DNA of 23,409 nucleotides from the NCBI GenBank assembly GCA_934463455.1, contig CAKSJU010000025.1, positions 1 through 23,409 on the forward strand. Reading direction: 5' to 3'. The stretch comes from an uncultured Clostridia bacterium (GTDB lineage Bacteria; Bacillota; Clostridia; UBA1381). Positions 1 through 7,951 of the stretch are shown one piece after another. The notes under the pieces are model-generated. The model saw only the letters and a program-made list of their open reading frames with translations. It did not search any database and had not been told where the DNA came from. Positions within the stretch are counted from its first letter, which is position 1. Each line of letters starts with the position of its first letter. The position numbers were made by a program, and so were the translations under genes.

Positions 1-608
1 CCCGAATCTCCCCATGAATGCCCTCCGGGGCAAAGCAGAAAATGCACTTTTTCGGACATTCCTATTTTATCAAACATTTTTTTCCGCAAATATTGCGTAA
101 GCGATTTTCCCGAAAGCTTTTCCGCAAGCGCACCCAACACAAACGACGCGGAGCTGTCATATGTAAAAATAGTTCCGGCGGGGCGGTTTGCTCCGCTTTC
201 CGTTTCGAAATACACTCTCACTCTGTCGTTTGACCGGAGTTTAAACCAATTCTCTCCGTTTCTTGAGGTGCTCATTGTAAGCATTTCTTTTATTGTGAGG
301 TTTTTCATATTTTCATCGGTAACATCTGCCGCCTCCTCCGGAAAATATTTTACTATTTTATCGTCAAGAGAAAGCATTCCGTCCTGTTCCAAAAAACCGA
401 TTGCAAGAGCTACAAAGCTTTTCGAAACCGAATACATTCTGTGATAAAAATTCTCGTCAAAAGGCGGATAATATTTTTCGAAAAATATATCCTTACCCTT
501 TGCCAAAATAATACTGTGAGTCGAAAGCCGTGCATCCTCGAGCGCCGCCAAAAAATTTCTTATATTCGCAGATGGTATTCCCGCTCTTTCAGGAGTTATT
601 TTTTTCAT
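1..608 (-). CDS. Serine hydrolase, class C beta-lactamase / PBP-like family (C-terminus cut off by window edge)
   Basis: Read on the minus strand, an open frame of 202 residues runs from an ATG at 608 off the left edge. It carries the family's acyl-enzyme motif SxxK (SVSK, residues 60-63) and a Tyr-containing second motif (YDS, 150-152, the place of the usual YxN/YxS). Between them are family-typical phrases such as LTIKEMLTMSTS and DDKIVKYFPE. The third motif (HxG/KTG) would lie beyond the edge. No signal peptide is seen, so a cytoplasmic esterase or peptidase-like hydrolase is more likely than a secreted beta-lactamase. The start at 608 is favoured by AAGGAAG 7-8 bases upstream; an in-frame ATG at 629 has no ribosome binding site. 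It is transcribed divergently from the AraC-type gene at 805, which may regulate it. Substrate unknown. Confidence 0.85.
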   Translation of the reverse strand, partial: MKKITPERAGIPSANIRNFLAALEDARLSTHSIILAKGKDIFFEKYYPPFDENFYHRMYSVSKSFVALAIGFLEQDGMLSLDDKIVKYFPEEAADVTDENMKNLTIKEMLTMSTSRNGENWFKLRSNDRVRVYFETESGANRPAGTIFTYDSSASFVLGALAEKLSGKSLTQYLRKKMFDKIGMSEKVHFLLCPGGHSWGDS

Positions 609-659
609 AATTTTTTCTTCCTTTCGCATAATTTTAAAATACTCAATTGTAAAATAATA

Positions 660-688
660 TTGACATATCCTTTTTTTATCTGTATAAT
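660..688 (+). promoter_or_regulatory. Consensus sigma-A promoter for the AraC-type gene
   Basis: A perfect -35 hexamer TTGACA (660-665) is separated by 17 bp from a perfect -10 TATAAT (683-688). It points at the regulator gene whose ATG is at 805, leaving a leader of about 110 nt that is AT-rich and shows no clear structure. Because the promoter is ideal, repression or autoregulation is plausible. Confidence 0.8.
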
Positions 689-804
689 AAATATATGATA
701 ATATGTTTAGCCGAGAAAAATTATACATCTTATTTTGAAACAATACAATATATTATTTTAATTATTTTTATTGGTTTTAGCATTATTTTAAGGAGATTTG
801 CAAA

Positions 805-1548
805 ATGCAGGAAATAGAAAAAATCACGCACTTTGTGCACGTATATACCTCCGGATGCACAAAAATACCTCATCATCTGACACATTATCACGATTTAACG
901 ATAGCCGTAAAAGGGGAAATGACCTATTTTTGCAATGGTGAAAAAATAGAATTGAAACCCGGAGACGCGGTTTATCTTCCTCCGGAAATATGGCGCGACC
1001 GCCTAAAAGGCGAAAAATACTGCGAATTTATCAGCTATAATTTTCTAACCGGCTGCAATGACCCGATTTTTCCGGAAAATCACATTAAATGCTGTTATTC
1101 GGCACGGATAAAAAAGCTTATGTCGCTCTACGGCGAGCTGCATCTTTCCTCCGCGGAATATTCTTTTGAAAAATGCCGTCTGATTTTAAAGTTTATTCTC
1201 TGTGAAATTGCCGAAACTTATCAAAAGCTTTACCAAAACGACTATGTGAACAAAATTATTTCATACATTGATTTGCACATCAATGAACATATCACTCTCG
1301 ACGCGCTTTCTGCCGAGCTGCATATTACAAAGGAATACTGCTCTTATATTTTTCACCGTGAAACCGGCAAAACAATTATAAATTACATAAACGAAAAGAA
1401 AACCGAGTGTGCAAAAAATCTTATTTCCGGAGAAAATATGTCTCTTACCGACATAAGCGAAAGCCTCGGTTTTGACGATTACAACTATTTTTCCCGAATG
1501 TTCAAAAAATACTGCGGTATGTCGCCTTCCGAATATAAAAAAGTATAA
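805..1548 (+). CDS. AraC-family transcriptional regulator with N-terminal cupin domain
   Basis: This 247-residue protein has the two-part layout of AraC/XylS regulators. Residues about 15-90 form a cupin-like effector domain (HHLTHYHDLTIAVKGEMTYF, then LKPGDAVYLPPEIW). Residues about 145-245 hold two helix-turn-helix units: ITLDALSAELHITKEYCSYIFHR, and LTDISESLGFDDYNYFSRMFKK followed by the family-typical GMSPSEYKK. The start has AAGGAG about 9 bases upstream. It should act as a dimeric DNA-binding regulator of local genes in response to a small ligand, most simply the divergent serine hydrolase. The ligand cannot be read from the sequence. Transcription ends at the hairpin directly after the stop codon. 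Confidence 0.92.
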   Translation: MQEIEKITHFVHVYTSGCTKIPHHLTHYHDLTIAVKGEMTYFCNGEKIELKPGDAVYLPPEIWRDRLKGEKYCEFISYNFLTGCNDPIFPENHIKCCYSARIKKLMSLYGELHLSSAEYSFEKCRLILKFILCEIAETYQKLYQNDYVNKIISYIDLHINEHITLDALSAELHITKEYCSYIFHRETGKTIINYINEKKTECAKNLISGENMSLTDISESLGFDDYNYFSRMFKKYCGMSPSEYKKV

Positions 1549-1595
1549 AAAGGGGCTGTTTTAAAAGTCAACCGGCTTTTCAAACAGCCCCTTTT
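1548..1595. terminator. Bidirectional intrinsic terminator between convergent genes
   Basis: Arms AAAAGGGGCTGTTT (1548-1561) and AAACAGCCCCTTTT (1582-1595) pair perfectly, with a further inner AAAAG/CTTTT pairing. Flanking A and T runs allow it to terminate the AraC gene on + and the germination operon on -. Its left arm overlaps the AraC stop codon and its right arm overlaps the stop codon of the small membrane protein. A related hairpin occurs at 23344-23385. Confidence 0.85.
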
Positions 1596-1758
1596 AAAGT
1601 CTTATTTCTTTAAAAACAGATACCAATGCGGCTGCCGAAATAAGAAAAATCAAAATGCCGCCCGTAATATTTTTGTTTTTAAATTGCCAAATTCCAAAGC
1701 TGAATGCCTTAATCGAAAAAATCAAAACCACTGCCGCCACAATCAAAACATATATCAT
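1594..1758 (-). CDS. Small two-helix membrane protein at the end of the germination operon
   Basis: A 54-residue frame starts at an ATG (1758-1756) that overlaps the TGA of the upstream Ger(x)C gene by four bases (ATGA), the classic arrangement for translational coupling; GGAGG lies about 11 bases upstream. The protein begins MIYVLIVAAVVLIFSIKAF, has a short polar loop (about residues 25-32, QFKNKNIT) and a second hydrophobic stretch (GGILIFLISAAALVSV), and ends KEIRL. Two transmembrane helices are therefore likely. I do not recognise the family. Its place in the operon suggests a partner of the GerA/B/C receptor in the spore inner membrane, but that is inference. It ends inside the shared terminator hairpin. 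Confidence 0.75.
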   Translation of the reverse strand: MIYVLIVAAVVLIFSIKAFSFGIWQFKNKNITGGILIFLISAAALVSVFKEIRL

Positions 1759-3074
1759 TTTTTATTTCGTTCCTCCCCCAAATCTATAAAGCCGATGTTT
1801 TGCATTTCAAAGCTGACATCAACGCTGAATTCCGCGTCCGGATAATGAGAGCGCCAATCATATCTTTCATATTCCGAATTTGTCATAAAATTTGACTTTG
1901 CATACTGACCGAAGCCTATAATATCGACACCGAATTCTTTTTGAGTTCTTTCCAAAAAATAATCTATTGCCTGCTTTGTTTCCTCTTCAACCTGCTTTTC
2001 CATTGACGGCATGTCCGGCTCTATAGGAGTTTCGGCGCTCTCCGACATCAAGCATCCCTCTATAAATATTTTTATTTTTATTTTCGGTACGCCGCCTGTT
2101 GTTCTTACTGAAATTTTCGGCTGCCGCTGTTGTTCGATTGCTATTGTAACAGGAACTTTCGGTGATTTTTCATTATAAAACGAAATATAGCTTAATTTAT
2201 ATTCTCCGCACAAGATGTTATATATCAAACTTTCGACATTGTTCATTTTGCCAATCATTTTTTCTCCGTCAAACAAAGCCATTCCGATAACTTCACTTGC
2301 ATTTCTTTTTTCGGTCTCTATTTTTCCCGCATAATATTTTTTTGTCAAAAAATCAAAACCTTTTTCATTTACCTCTGCTTCTTTTGTATTATCCTCTTTT
2401 ACATTACTTTCCGTTTCTGTTTTGTGTCCCTCTTCCTTATCTTTATGTCCCTCCTCTGCTTTTTCTTCATTTTTTTCATTCACACCCGCAAGAGGAAGAA
2501 CATTTTGTCTGTTTTCATCATCTATTTGAAAATAAAAATCCTTTAAAAGAACTCTTGGAACATATCCTCCGCGCTGTGATTCATAAATTAATCTATAATA
2601 TGTTACAGGATTTATTTCCGCAACCGGATTTACGCTTTTGAGATATTCTTTTGCTCCCGCGCTTGAAACCGCCATATAAATATTAGGTCGTATATCGCTG
2701 TTTCTTGCAAAGGTATCAAACAGGTCACGCACTCCGTTTTCCGCCAATTCCTCCGAAATTACAATAAGCTTTGTATGCGCAAGAGTAAAATTTTTACTGA
2801 CTATTTGGTTTGCAATATTCACCGCGGAATATACAGTAGGAGCCTTTACATTAATTACTTCGACTATTTCGCTTCCTTCCTTGCCGCCTTCCTCGCTTGC
2901 ACCGCCGCTTATCTGGGTGGTTTTTGCAAATTGTATTGTATAGTCGTATATTCCCTCATCTTCTGTCATATCAACCCCGACCGCAACCACATAAGCAATG
3001 TTGTTAGGCTCTTTTGCATCGTAGCAGCCGCAAAGAAATATCATTGAAAGAAACATAAAAATTATCTTTTTCAT
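1755..3074 (-). CDS. Ger(x)C family spore germination lipoprotein
   Basis: This is the C subunit of a GerA-type nutrient germinant receptor, a lipoprotein on the outer face of the spore inner membrane. The chosen start (ATG at 3074, 439 residues) gives a lipoprotein signal peptide with lipobox LCGC (lipidated Cys17) and has AGGAG about 10 bases upstream; an ATG 27 bases earlier lacks both. The sequence after the cysteine (YDAKEPNNIAYVVAVGVD) matches the family's usual 'CWD-x-x-E-l' beginning. Family-like segments continue to the C-terminus (TKQAIDYFLERTQKEFGVDIIGFG). Residues about 199-238 are a Lys/Glu-rich, probably disordered insert containing two copies of EEGHK. It follows the permease gene by 37 bp and is coupled to the small gene downstream. 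Confidence 0.92.
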   Translation of the reverse strand: MKKIIFMFLSMIFLCGCYDAKEPNNIAYVVAVGVDMTEDEGIYDYTIQFAKTTQISGGASEEGGKEGSEIVEVINVKAPTVYSAVNIANQIVSKNFTLAHTKLIVISEELAENGVRDLFDTFARNSDIRPNIYMAVSSAGAKEYLKSVNPVAEINPVTYYRLIYESQRGGYVPRVLLKDFYFQIDDENRQNVLPLAGVNEKNEEKAEEGHKDKEEGHKTETESNVKEDNTKEAEVNEKGFDFLTKKYYAGKIETEKRNASEVIGMALFDGEKMIGKMNNVESLIYNILCGEYKLSYISFYNEKSPKVPVTIAIEQQRQPKISVRTTGGVPKIKIKIFIEGCLMSESAETPIEPDMPSMEKQVEEETKQAIDYFLERTQKEFGVDIIGFGQYAKSNFMTNSEYERYDWRSHYPDAEFSVDVSFEMQNIGFIDLGEERNKK

Positions 3075-3111
3075 ATAAATTCCACTCCTTTCCGCATTCA
3101 AAGCACAAGCT

Positions 3112-4200
3112 TTATAAATTGCTGTTCTTTTTTGTAATTTTGTATATAAGAGGAAGCACCAACGGGAATAAAAACGCTGTCAAAACCGTTATTAATGTCA
3201 TATACCAATACTTTGATACAACCTCTCCTATATCTTTTATACCGAATGACACCACTGCAGTAATCGCAATTATCGGAATAATCAGCGGTTTTTCATATTT
3301 TAAATCAAAGCTGTCTCTTAATGTCATACAAATAACCGACAGATAGAGAGCGGAATAGAGAAAAACCGACAAAGACCATACAAATTCAAAAAAAGCCTCA
3401 AATCTTTGAAAAAAATCTCCTATTCCGACCAACCTCATAAGCTGATATATCGGTATTATAAATTTTTTCGATGACGGATAAGGATATATCATTCCATAAG
3501 TCAACATTAAAAGGAGCGCCGCCGCTCCCGTCGTCAAAATAGCTCTCCGGCCGGCTTTTTTTGCGTCTGTTGCATTTTTTATATAGGGCAAAAGCAAATT
3601 GAGTATCAAAAAATCATCAAACAGCTCCATTCCTGAAATGCCTTTTACGAAGATATTATAAGGGCCGTTGCCCAAGATCGGAAATATATTATATAATTTT
3701 AAATGAGGAGCTAAAAAAGCAAAAAACAACACCATTATCACAAGCACTATCGGAATAAAAATTGCATGTATTCGCGCAATAGATTCAATTCCACAATATG
3801 CCGCAGCTGCTATTACCAATGCATAAATAAGCAAAATCATTTCAATCGGTGCGTCCGGGAGCAATACCATTTTTACCATGTCCGGATAGATGCGGATAGT
3901 AGCTGCCAAATTCAAAAAAAGAACAAGGCTTACAATTAATCCCACAATCTGCTTCATTGCCTTGCCGCCAATTCTCTCCGACAAGGAAATAATACTGTAA
4001 TTTGAGCAATTTTTGTATGCAAATACGGTCAACATAAAAAGCAAAAGCATTATTGCCGATATATAAATCACTTGTATCCACGCGGCATTGCCGGAATTTA
4101 AAATCAGCCTTTTCGGAAAACCGAAAAACAACTTAATACTTATTACATTTATCATCATCATCGTTATTTCTTTTAAATTAAAAGTTATTTCCGACTTCAT
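3112..4200 (-). CDS. GerB-type (GerAB family) spore germination permease
   Basis: This 362-residue protein is almost entirely hydrophobic, with about ten predicted membrane helices. It has the length and pattern of the endospore germination permease family, a branch of the amino-acid/polyamine/organocation transporters. In characterised receptors this subunit binds the germinant in the spore inner membrane. Recognisable stretches include the N-terminal region around SIKLFFGFPKRL, YGMIYPYPSSKKFIIPIYQLMRLVGIGDFFQRFEAFF around residues 240-275, and the hydrophobic C-terminus ending PLIYKITKKNSNL. AAGGA lies about 11 bases before the ATG. It sits between the A and C subunit genes in the usual A-B-C order. 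Confidence 0.93.
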   Translation of the reverse strand: MKSEITFNLKEITMMMINVISIKLFFGFPKRLILNSGNAAWIQVIYISAIMLLLFMLTVFAYKNCSNYSIISLSERIGGKAMKQIVGLIVSLVLFLNLAATIRIYPDMVKMVLLPDAPIEMILLIYALVIAAAAYCGIESIARIHAIFIPIVLVIMVLFFAFLAPHLKLYNIFPILGNGPYNIFVKGISGMELFDDFLILNLLLPYIKNATDAKKAGRRAILTTGAAALLLMLTYGMIYPYPSSKKFIIPIYQLMRLVGIGDFFQRFEAFFEFVWSLSVFLYSALYLSVICMTLRDSFDLKYEKPLIIPIIAITAVVSFGIKDIGEVVSKYWYMTLITVLTAFLFPLVLPLIYKITKKNSNL

Positions 4201-4262
4201 TTATCTTTTATTCCTTTCTTTGGGGACACTAAAATCAAACAGAGGCGAATGCTGCATCATAA

Positions 4263-5891
4263 TTATTTTTTCTTTTTTGTCCGCCATTTCATACTGATTT
4301 TGGGCTCTTGTTTTTTACTTTGCGGATTCAGATAATCCGGTCTGTTTTCCTGTTTCCATATAGGCGATACCATAACAGACATATCCGAACCGCTTTTATG
4401 CTCGCGTGTTAAAGGAGCAAGGAACGGAACACCAAAGCTTTTTTGTGCGCCCAAAAGTATCGAATACAGAAAAATACCGATAGCGACTCCGTAAAAACCG
4501 CATATTCCCGCCAAAATTATAAAAATAATTCTTAATATTCTGTAACTCCAGCTTATTGCATAATCCGGAGTCGCAAATGAGCCGAGACCGGTAAGCGCAA
4601 TAACAATTATCATCATCGGACTCACAATTTTTGCGCTTACTGCCGCTTGTCCGAGTATAAGACCTCCCACTATTCCGAGTGTTGAGCCAATCGGATTCGG
4701 CATTCTTATTCCTGCTTCTCTTATCATTTCAAATGATATATCCATAAGCAAAAGCTCCACTATGCTCGGAAAAGGTACGGATTCTCTTGAGGCACTTATA
4801 GCATAAACCAAAAATGTAGGTATCATTTCCTGATGAAAAAGCGTTATTGCCAGGTAAAGTGCCGGTAAAAGCAGCGAAAGTCCCATTGCAATGACCCGAA
4901 TTACTCTTGTGACATTTGCAAACGGTATTCTAAGATAACTATCCGAAGCAGCGTGCATTAACTCAAAAGCATTTGTCGGGAAAACAAGTGCATGCGGGCT
5001 TCCGTTAAGCAAAAAAGCAACTCTGCCCTCCGAAAGAGCCTTTGCAACGCGATCGGGTCTCTCGGTACTTAATATTTTTGAAGTTATCATATAGTTATTT
5101 TCCTCAACCAGCATAGATACCTCTTCTATGGCTATGCAATAATCTATACTTATTCCGTTTAATCTGTTTCTTACTTCATCAACAAGCTCTTTGTTTGCCA
5201 AATCGGAAACATACATTAAAACTCCCCTTGTTTTGCTGACTTCACCGATTTTAATACCCTCGCAAATTAATTTTTCGGTTTTCATTATTTTTCTTACAAG
5301 TGCGGAATTATTACGCAGCATTTCCGAAAAAGCTTCCTGCGGCCCGTATATTGATTGTTCAGTTTCCGGTCTGTCTATACCTCTGTGTCCCCAATTTCGT
5401 ACATCAAGTATAAATCCTTTGTCAAATCCGTCCGCAAAAAGTCCGCATGAGCCGAAATTTACTTCCTCAATTATGCTTTCAAACTCTTCCGCCATAACCG
5501 CCTGGCTGTGAGAAACAAATCTATATATTATATCTTCGGGCAACACATCATTTTCACCCTCCGGAAAAGGCAGCTGCAAAAGAGTTTTTATTATATCCTG
5601 GTCAACCGAACGCGTGTCTACCATTCCGTCATAAAAGACAACAAAGCATTTTCGTTTGTCTCTCATTTCAAATCTGCGGATAACCACGTCGTTATTATTC
5701 GGAAAATCAAATCTTTTCTTTATATATTCATAGTTAAATTCTATATCTTTACTGATATTCGGTATAATATCTTCATTTTCTTCACGTACATCATACTTTA
5801 TATTTAAATCTGACGTTTCTAATTTGAATATATCATTTTCTATAGGCTTAGAAAATGTAAAAAGCTTTTTTATTATTTTATCTGCTTTCAT
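4263..5891 (-). CDS. GerA-type (GerAA family) spore germination protein
   Basis: This 542-residue protein is the A subunit of a nutrient germinant receptor. It has the family's soluble N-terminal half (about residues 1-285) followed by a membrane domain. Highly characteristic membrane-domain phrases are present: RVAFLLNGSPHALVFP, PFPSIVELLLMDISFEMIREAGIRMP and the GSTLGIVGGLILGQAAVSA stretch, at about residues 290-430. The C-terminus is basic and hydrophilic (ending KWRTKKKK), as is common in the family. AAGGA precedes the ATG. It is first in the operon and presumably transcribed in the forespore, but I could not fix a convincing sigma-G promoter. Its upstream region contains parS. Confidence 0.95.
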   Translation of the reverse strand: MKADKIIKKLFTFSKPIENDIFKLETSDLNIKYDVREENEDIIPNISKDIEFNYEYIKKRFDFPNNNDVVIRRFEMRDKRKCFVVFYDGMVDTRSVDQDIIKTLLQLPFPEGENDVLPEDIIYRFVSHSQAVMAEEFESIIEEVNFGSCGLFADGFDKGFILDVRNWGHRGIDRPETEQSIYGPQEAFSEMLRNNSALVRKIMKTEKLICEGIKIGEVSKTRGVLMYVSDLANKELVDEVRNRLNGISIDYCIAIEEVSMLVEENNYMITSKILSTERPDRVAKALSEGRVAFLLNGSPHALVFPTNAFELMHAASDSYLRIPFANVTRVIRVIAMGLSLLLPALYLAITLFHQEMIPTFLVYAISASRESVPFPSIVELLLMDISFEMIREAGIRMPNPIGSTLGIVGGLILGQAAVSAKIVSPMMIIVIALTGLGSFATPDYAISWSYRILRIIFIILAGICGFYGVAIGIFLYSILLGAQKSFGVPFLAPLTREHKSGSDMSVMVSPIWKQENRPDYLNPQSKKQEPKISMKWRTKKKK

Positions 5892-5958
5892 TATAATTCA
5901 ATTCCTTTTTCTTTCAAATCACCTATATTGTTACCTTATTTTTCATAAATTATACATT

Positions 5959-5974
5959 TGTTTCACGTGAAACA
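5959..5974. promoter_or_regulatory. parS site 1
   Basis: The 16-bp perfect palindrome TGTTTCACGTGAAACA matches the conserved bacterial parS sequence bound by ParB/Spo0J. It lies in the divergent gap between the germination operon and parA, 85 bases upstream of the GerA-type start codon. ParB loads here as a CTP-dependent clamp to mark the origin region for segregation. Confidence 0.96.
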
Positions 5975-5999
5975 AAATATTTTTATATTTTTTTTAAAA

Positions 6000-6015
6000 T
6001 GTTTCACGTGAAACA
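6000..6015. promoter_or_regulatory. parS site 2
   Basis: This is a second exact copy of TGTTTCACGTGAAACA, 41 bp from the first (start to start), about four helical turns, so both sites face the same side of the DNA. It directly abuts the putative -35 element of the parA promoter, so ParB loading here could repress parAB. Confidence 0.96.
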
Positions 6016-6043
6016 TTTACTTTTTCAAAATATGTGGTATAAT
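6016..6043 (+). promoter_or_regulatory. Extended -10 promoter of parA-parB
   Basis: TATAAT (6038-6043) is preceded by TGG, giving an extended -10 (TGnTATAAT). A weak -35 TTTACT (6016-6021) sits 16 bp upstream and begins at the base after parS site 2. The start site would be near 6050, giving a leader of about 110 nt that contains the 40-bp palindrome. Confidence 0.7.
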
Positions 6044-6095
6044 ATATATAGGTAATAATTCGTTATACGTTTTATGTCTGATAACTTAAATTTAA

Positions 6096-6135
6096 TATAG
6101 CTAATTGTAAAACTTTAGTTTTACAATTAGCTATA
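6096..6135. repeat. 40-bp perfect palindrome in the parA leader
   Basis: The left arm TATAGCTAATTGTAAAACT (6096-6114) and the right arm (6117-6135) are exact reverse complements around a two-base centre. It ends 25 bases before the parA ATG and is not followed by a T run, so it is not a simple intrinsic terminator. It could be an RNA hairpin in the leader or a protein-binding palindrome. Confidence 0.9.
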
Positions 6136-6160
6136 AATTCAATAAAAAGGGAGGGAAAAT

Positions 6161-6925
6161 ATGAATAAAGTAATTGCAGTAACAAATCAAAAGGGTGGGG
6201 TAGGAAAAACCACAACCTCGGTCAACCTTTCCGCCTGCCTTGCATATAAAGGAAAAAGAGTTCTTGTAGTTGACTGCGACCCTCAAGGGAATACAACAAG
6301 CGGATTCGGAATAGACAAAGATTCCTACGAGCTTTCGGTTTATGATTGTCTGATTGATTCCGAAAATGCTCAAAAAGCCGTTCTGCGCACAAAGTATGGG
6401 AATTTATCGGTTATTCCGTCATCTCCCGAGCTTTCGGCAGCCGAAATTGAACTTGCATCCGAGGAAAAAAGAGAATACATATTGTCCGAGGCACTCAACA
6501 AAATAAAAAAGGACTATGATTATATAATAATAGATTCTCCGCCGGCTCTCGGAATGTTATCTATTAATATAATGACCGCGTCCGATTCGGTATTAATCCC
6601 CATTCAATGCGAATATTATGCACTCGAGGGGCTAACACAGCTTATAAACTCAATCCGAAATATTAAAAAGACATCAAATCCTAATCTTGATATTGAGGGA
6701 ATAGTCGCTACCATGTATGACTCACGAACAAATCTTTCATCTCAGGTTTTGGACGAAGTTAAAAAATTCTTTCCTGACAAGGTATATAACACCATTATAC
6801 CGAGAAACATCCGCCTTTCCGAAGCTCCGAGCTTTGGTGAGCCGATAATAAGATACGATATAACCTCAAAGGGAGCCGAGGCATATTTTGATTTGGCAAA
6901 AGAATTAATGAAAAACAACAGCTGA
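6161..6925 (+). CDS. parA: Chromosome partitioning ATPase ParA (Soj)
   Basis: This 254-residue ATPase has the deviant Walker A motif KGGVGKTT (residues 11-18), with the signature lysine preceding GG. It also has DCDPQGNTTSGFG (about 39-51), the Walker B-like YIIIDSPPALG (about 121-131), and the ParA C-terminal phrase IPRNIRLSEAPSFGEPI. ParA dimerises on ATP, binds DNA non-specifically and is released by ParB, driving origin segregation; in Bacillus, Soj also modulates DnaA. AGGGAGGG precedes the ATG. The gene is 21 bp upstream of parB and close to two parS sites, the standard layout. Confidence 0.97.
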   Translation: MNKVIAVTNQKGGVGKTTTSVNLSACLAYKGKRVLVVDCDPQGNTTSGFGIDKDSYELSVYDCLIDSENAQKAVLRTKYGNLSVIPSSPELSAAEIELASEEKREYILSEALNKIKKDYDYIIIDSPPALGMLSINIMTASDSVLIPIQCEYYALEGLTQLINSIRNIKKTSNPNLDIEGIVATMYDSRTNLSSQVLDEVKKFFPDKVYNTIIPRNIRLSEAPSFGEPIIRYDITSKGAEAYFDLAKELMKNNS

Positions 6926-6946
6926 TTTTAAAAGGAGGTAGTATAA

Positions 6947-7792
6947 ATGAAAAAAGGCTTGGGCAAGGGTCTTGATATGCTTTTTTCGGATGATAATCCG
7001 GTTTCGATAGAGTCGGGAATTACCGACTTAAAGCTTGTTCAAGTAGAGCCTAATTCGAATCAACCGAGAAAAACCTTTGATAATGAAAAGCTTGAAATTC
7101 TTGCAGACTCGATAAAAGAACACGGACTTATCCAACCTATAATTGTTGTAAAAAACAAAAAAGGCAATTATACGATTGTAGCCGGAGAACGACGCTGGCG
7201 TGCCGCTAAAAAAGCGGGTCTTGAAACAATTCCCGCAGTAATAAAGGATTATTCCGACCGCACCGTTACAGAGGTTGCATTAATAGAAAACCTACAGCGT
7301 GAAGACTTAAATCCTATTGAAGAAGCACTCGGATATAAATCGCTCATGGATGAATATAAGCTCACTCAAGACGAAATAAGTAAAAGAATAGGCAAAAGCA
7401 GAAGTGCGGTTGCAAATTCTCTTCGGCTTTTGACTCTCGAAAAAGAGCTTCAAAAATACTTAATTTCCGGACAAATTTCCGAGGGACATGCACGTGCGAT
7501 ATTATCATTAAACGGTGAGGTACTTCGCGAATTTCTTTTAAACAGAATTATTGACGAAGGGCTGAACGTACGTCAGGCAGAAAAGCTCGCAAAGGATTTG
7601 CAGGTTGTAAAAGAAGAAAAACCGAAAAAAGTTACGGCAGCCGATATTGAAATTGAAAAAATTAAAAACAGATTGGAACAAGGCTTCGGTACAAAAGTAA
7701 AAATTAAAAACGGAGCCTCCAAAGGTAAAATTGAAATTGAATATTACGGAAATGATGATTTGGAAAGAATACTATCATATTTTAACATATAA
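6947..7792 (+). CDS. parB: Chromosome partitioning protein ParB (Spo0J)
   Basis: This 281-residue DNA-binding CTPase begins KKGLGKGLDMLF, the usual N-terminal ParA-contact peptide. It then has the CTP-binding motifs GERRWRA (80-86) and ENLQRED (114-120), a helix-turn-helix at about 139-162 (LTQDEISKRIGKSRSAVANSLRLL), and a C-terminal dimerisation region. It should load at the two parS palindromes upstream and spread. AAGGAGG lies before the ATG. There is no strong terminator after it, only a weak hairpin at 7892-7908. Confidence 0.97.
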   Translation: MKKGLGKGLDMLFSDDNPVSIESGITDLKLVQVEPNSNQPRKTFDNEKLEILADSIKEHGLIQPIIVVKNKKGNYTIVAGERRWRAAKKAGLETIPAVIKDYSDRTVTEVALIENLQREDLNPIEEALGYKSLMDEYKLTQDEISKRIGKSRSAVANSLRLLTLEKELQKYLISGQISEGHARAILSLNGEVLREFLLNRIIDEGLNVRQAEKLAKDLQVVKEEKPKKVTAADIEIEKIKNRLEQGFGTKVKIKNGASKGKIEIEYYGNDDLERILSYFNI

Positions 7793-7951
7793 GTAAAATT
7801 ATGGTAAAAAATCAACTTTCAAAATATAGTGTGTAAGATATTTTTAGAACTTTTACATAAAAATATATTAAAACACTAAAAAATCAATTACAAGCTAATT
7901 TTGAGCTTATTTTTGATATTCGTCATTTTTATTGTGAAGAAGGTGATACAC

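Noticed and set aside
18..698. Plus-strand open frames at 18-233 and 441-698
   Set aside because: They are antisense to the serine hydrolase, which has recognisable SxxK and YxS motifs on the minus strand; the plus frames have no family features or good ribosome binding sites.
5920..5957. Sigma-G-type promoter for the germination operon (GTATA and CAATATA on the minus strand)
   Set aside because: Motifs are roughly right but the spacing is about 20 bp rather than about 18 and AT-rich DNA gives many such matches, so I did not annotate it.
7892..7908. Terminator after parB (AAGCT/AGCTT hairpin)
   Set aside because: Only five base pairs, with a broken T tract; too weak to support.
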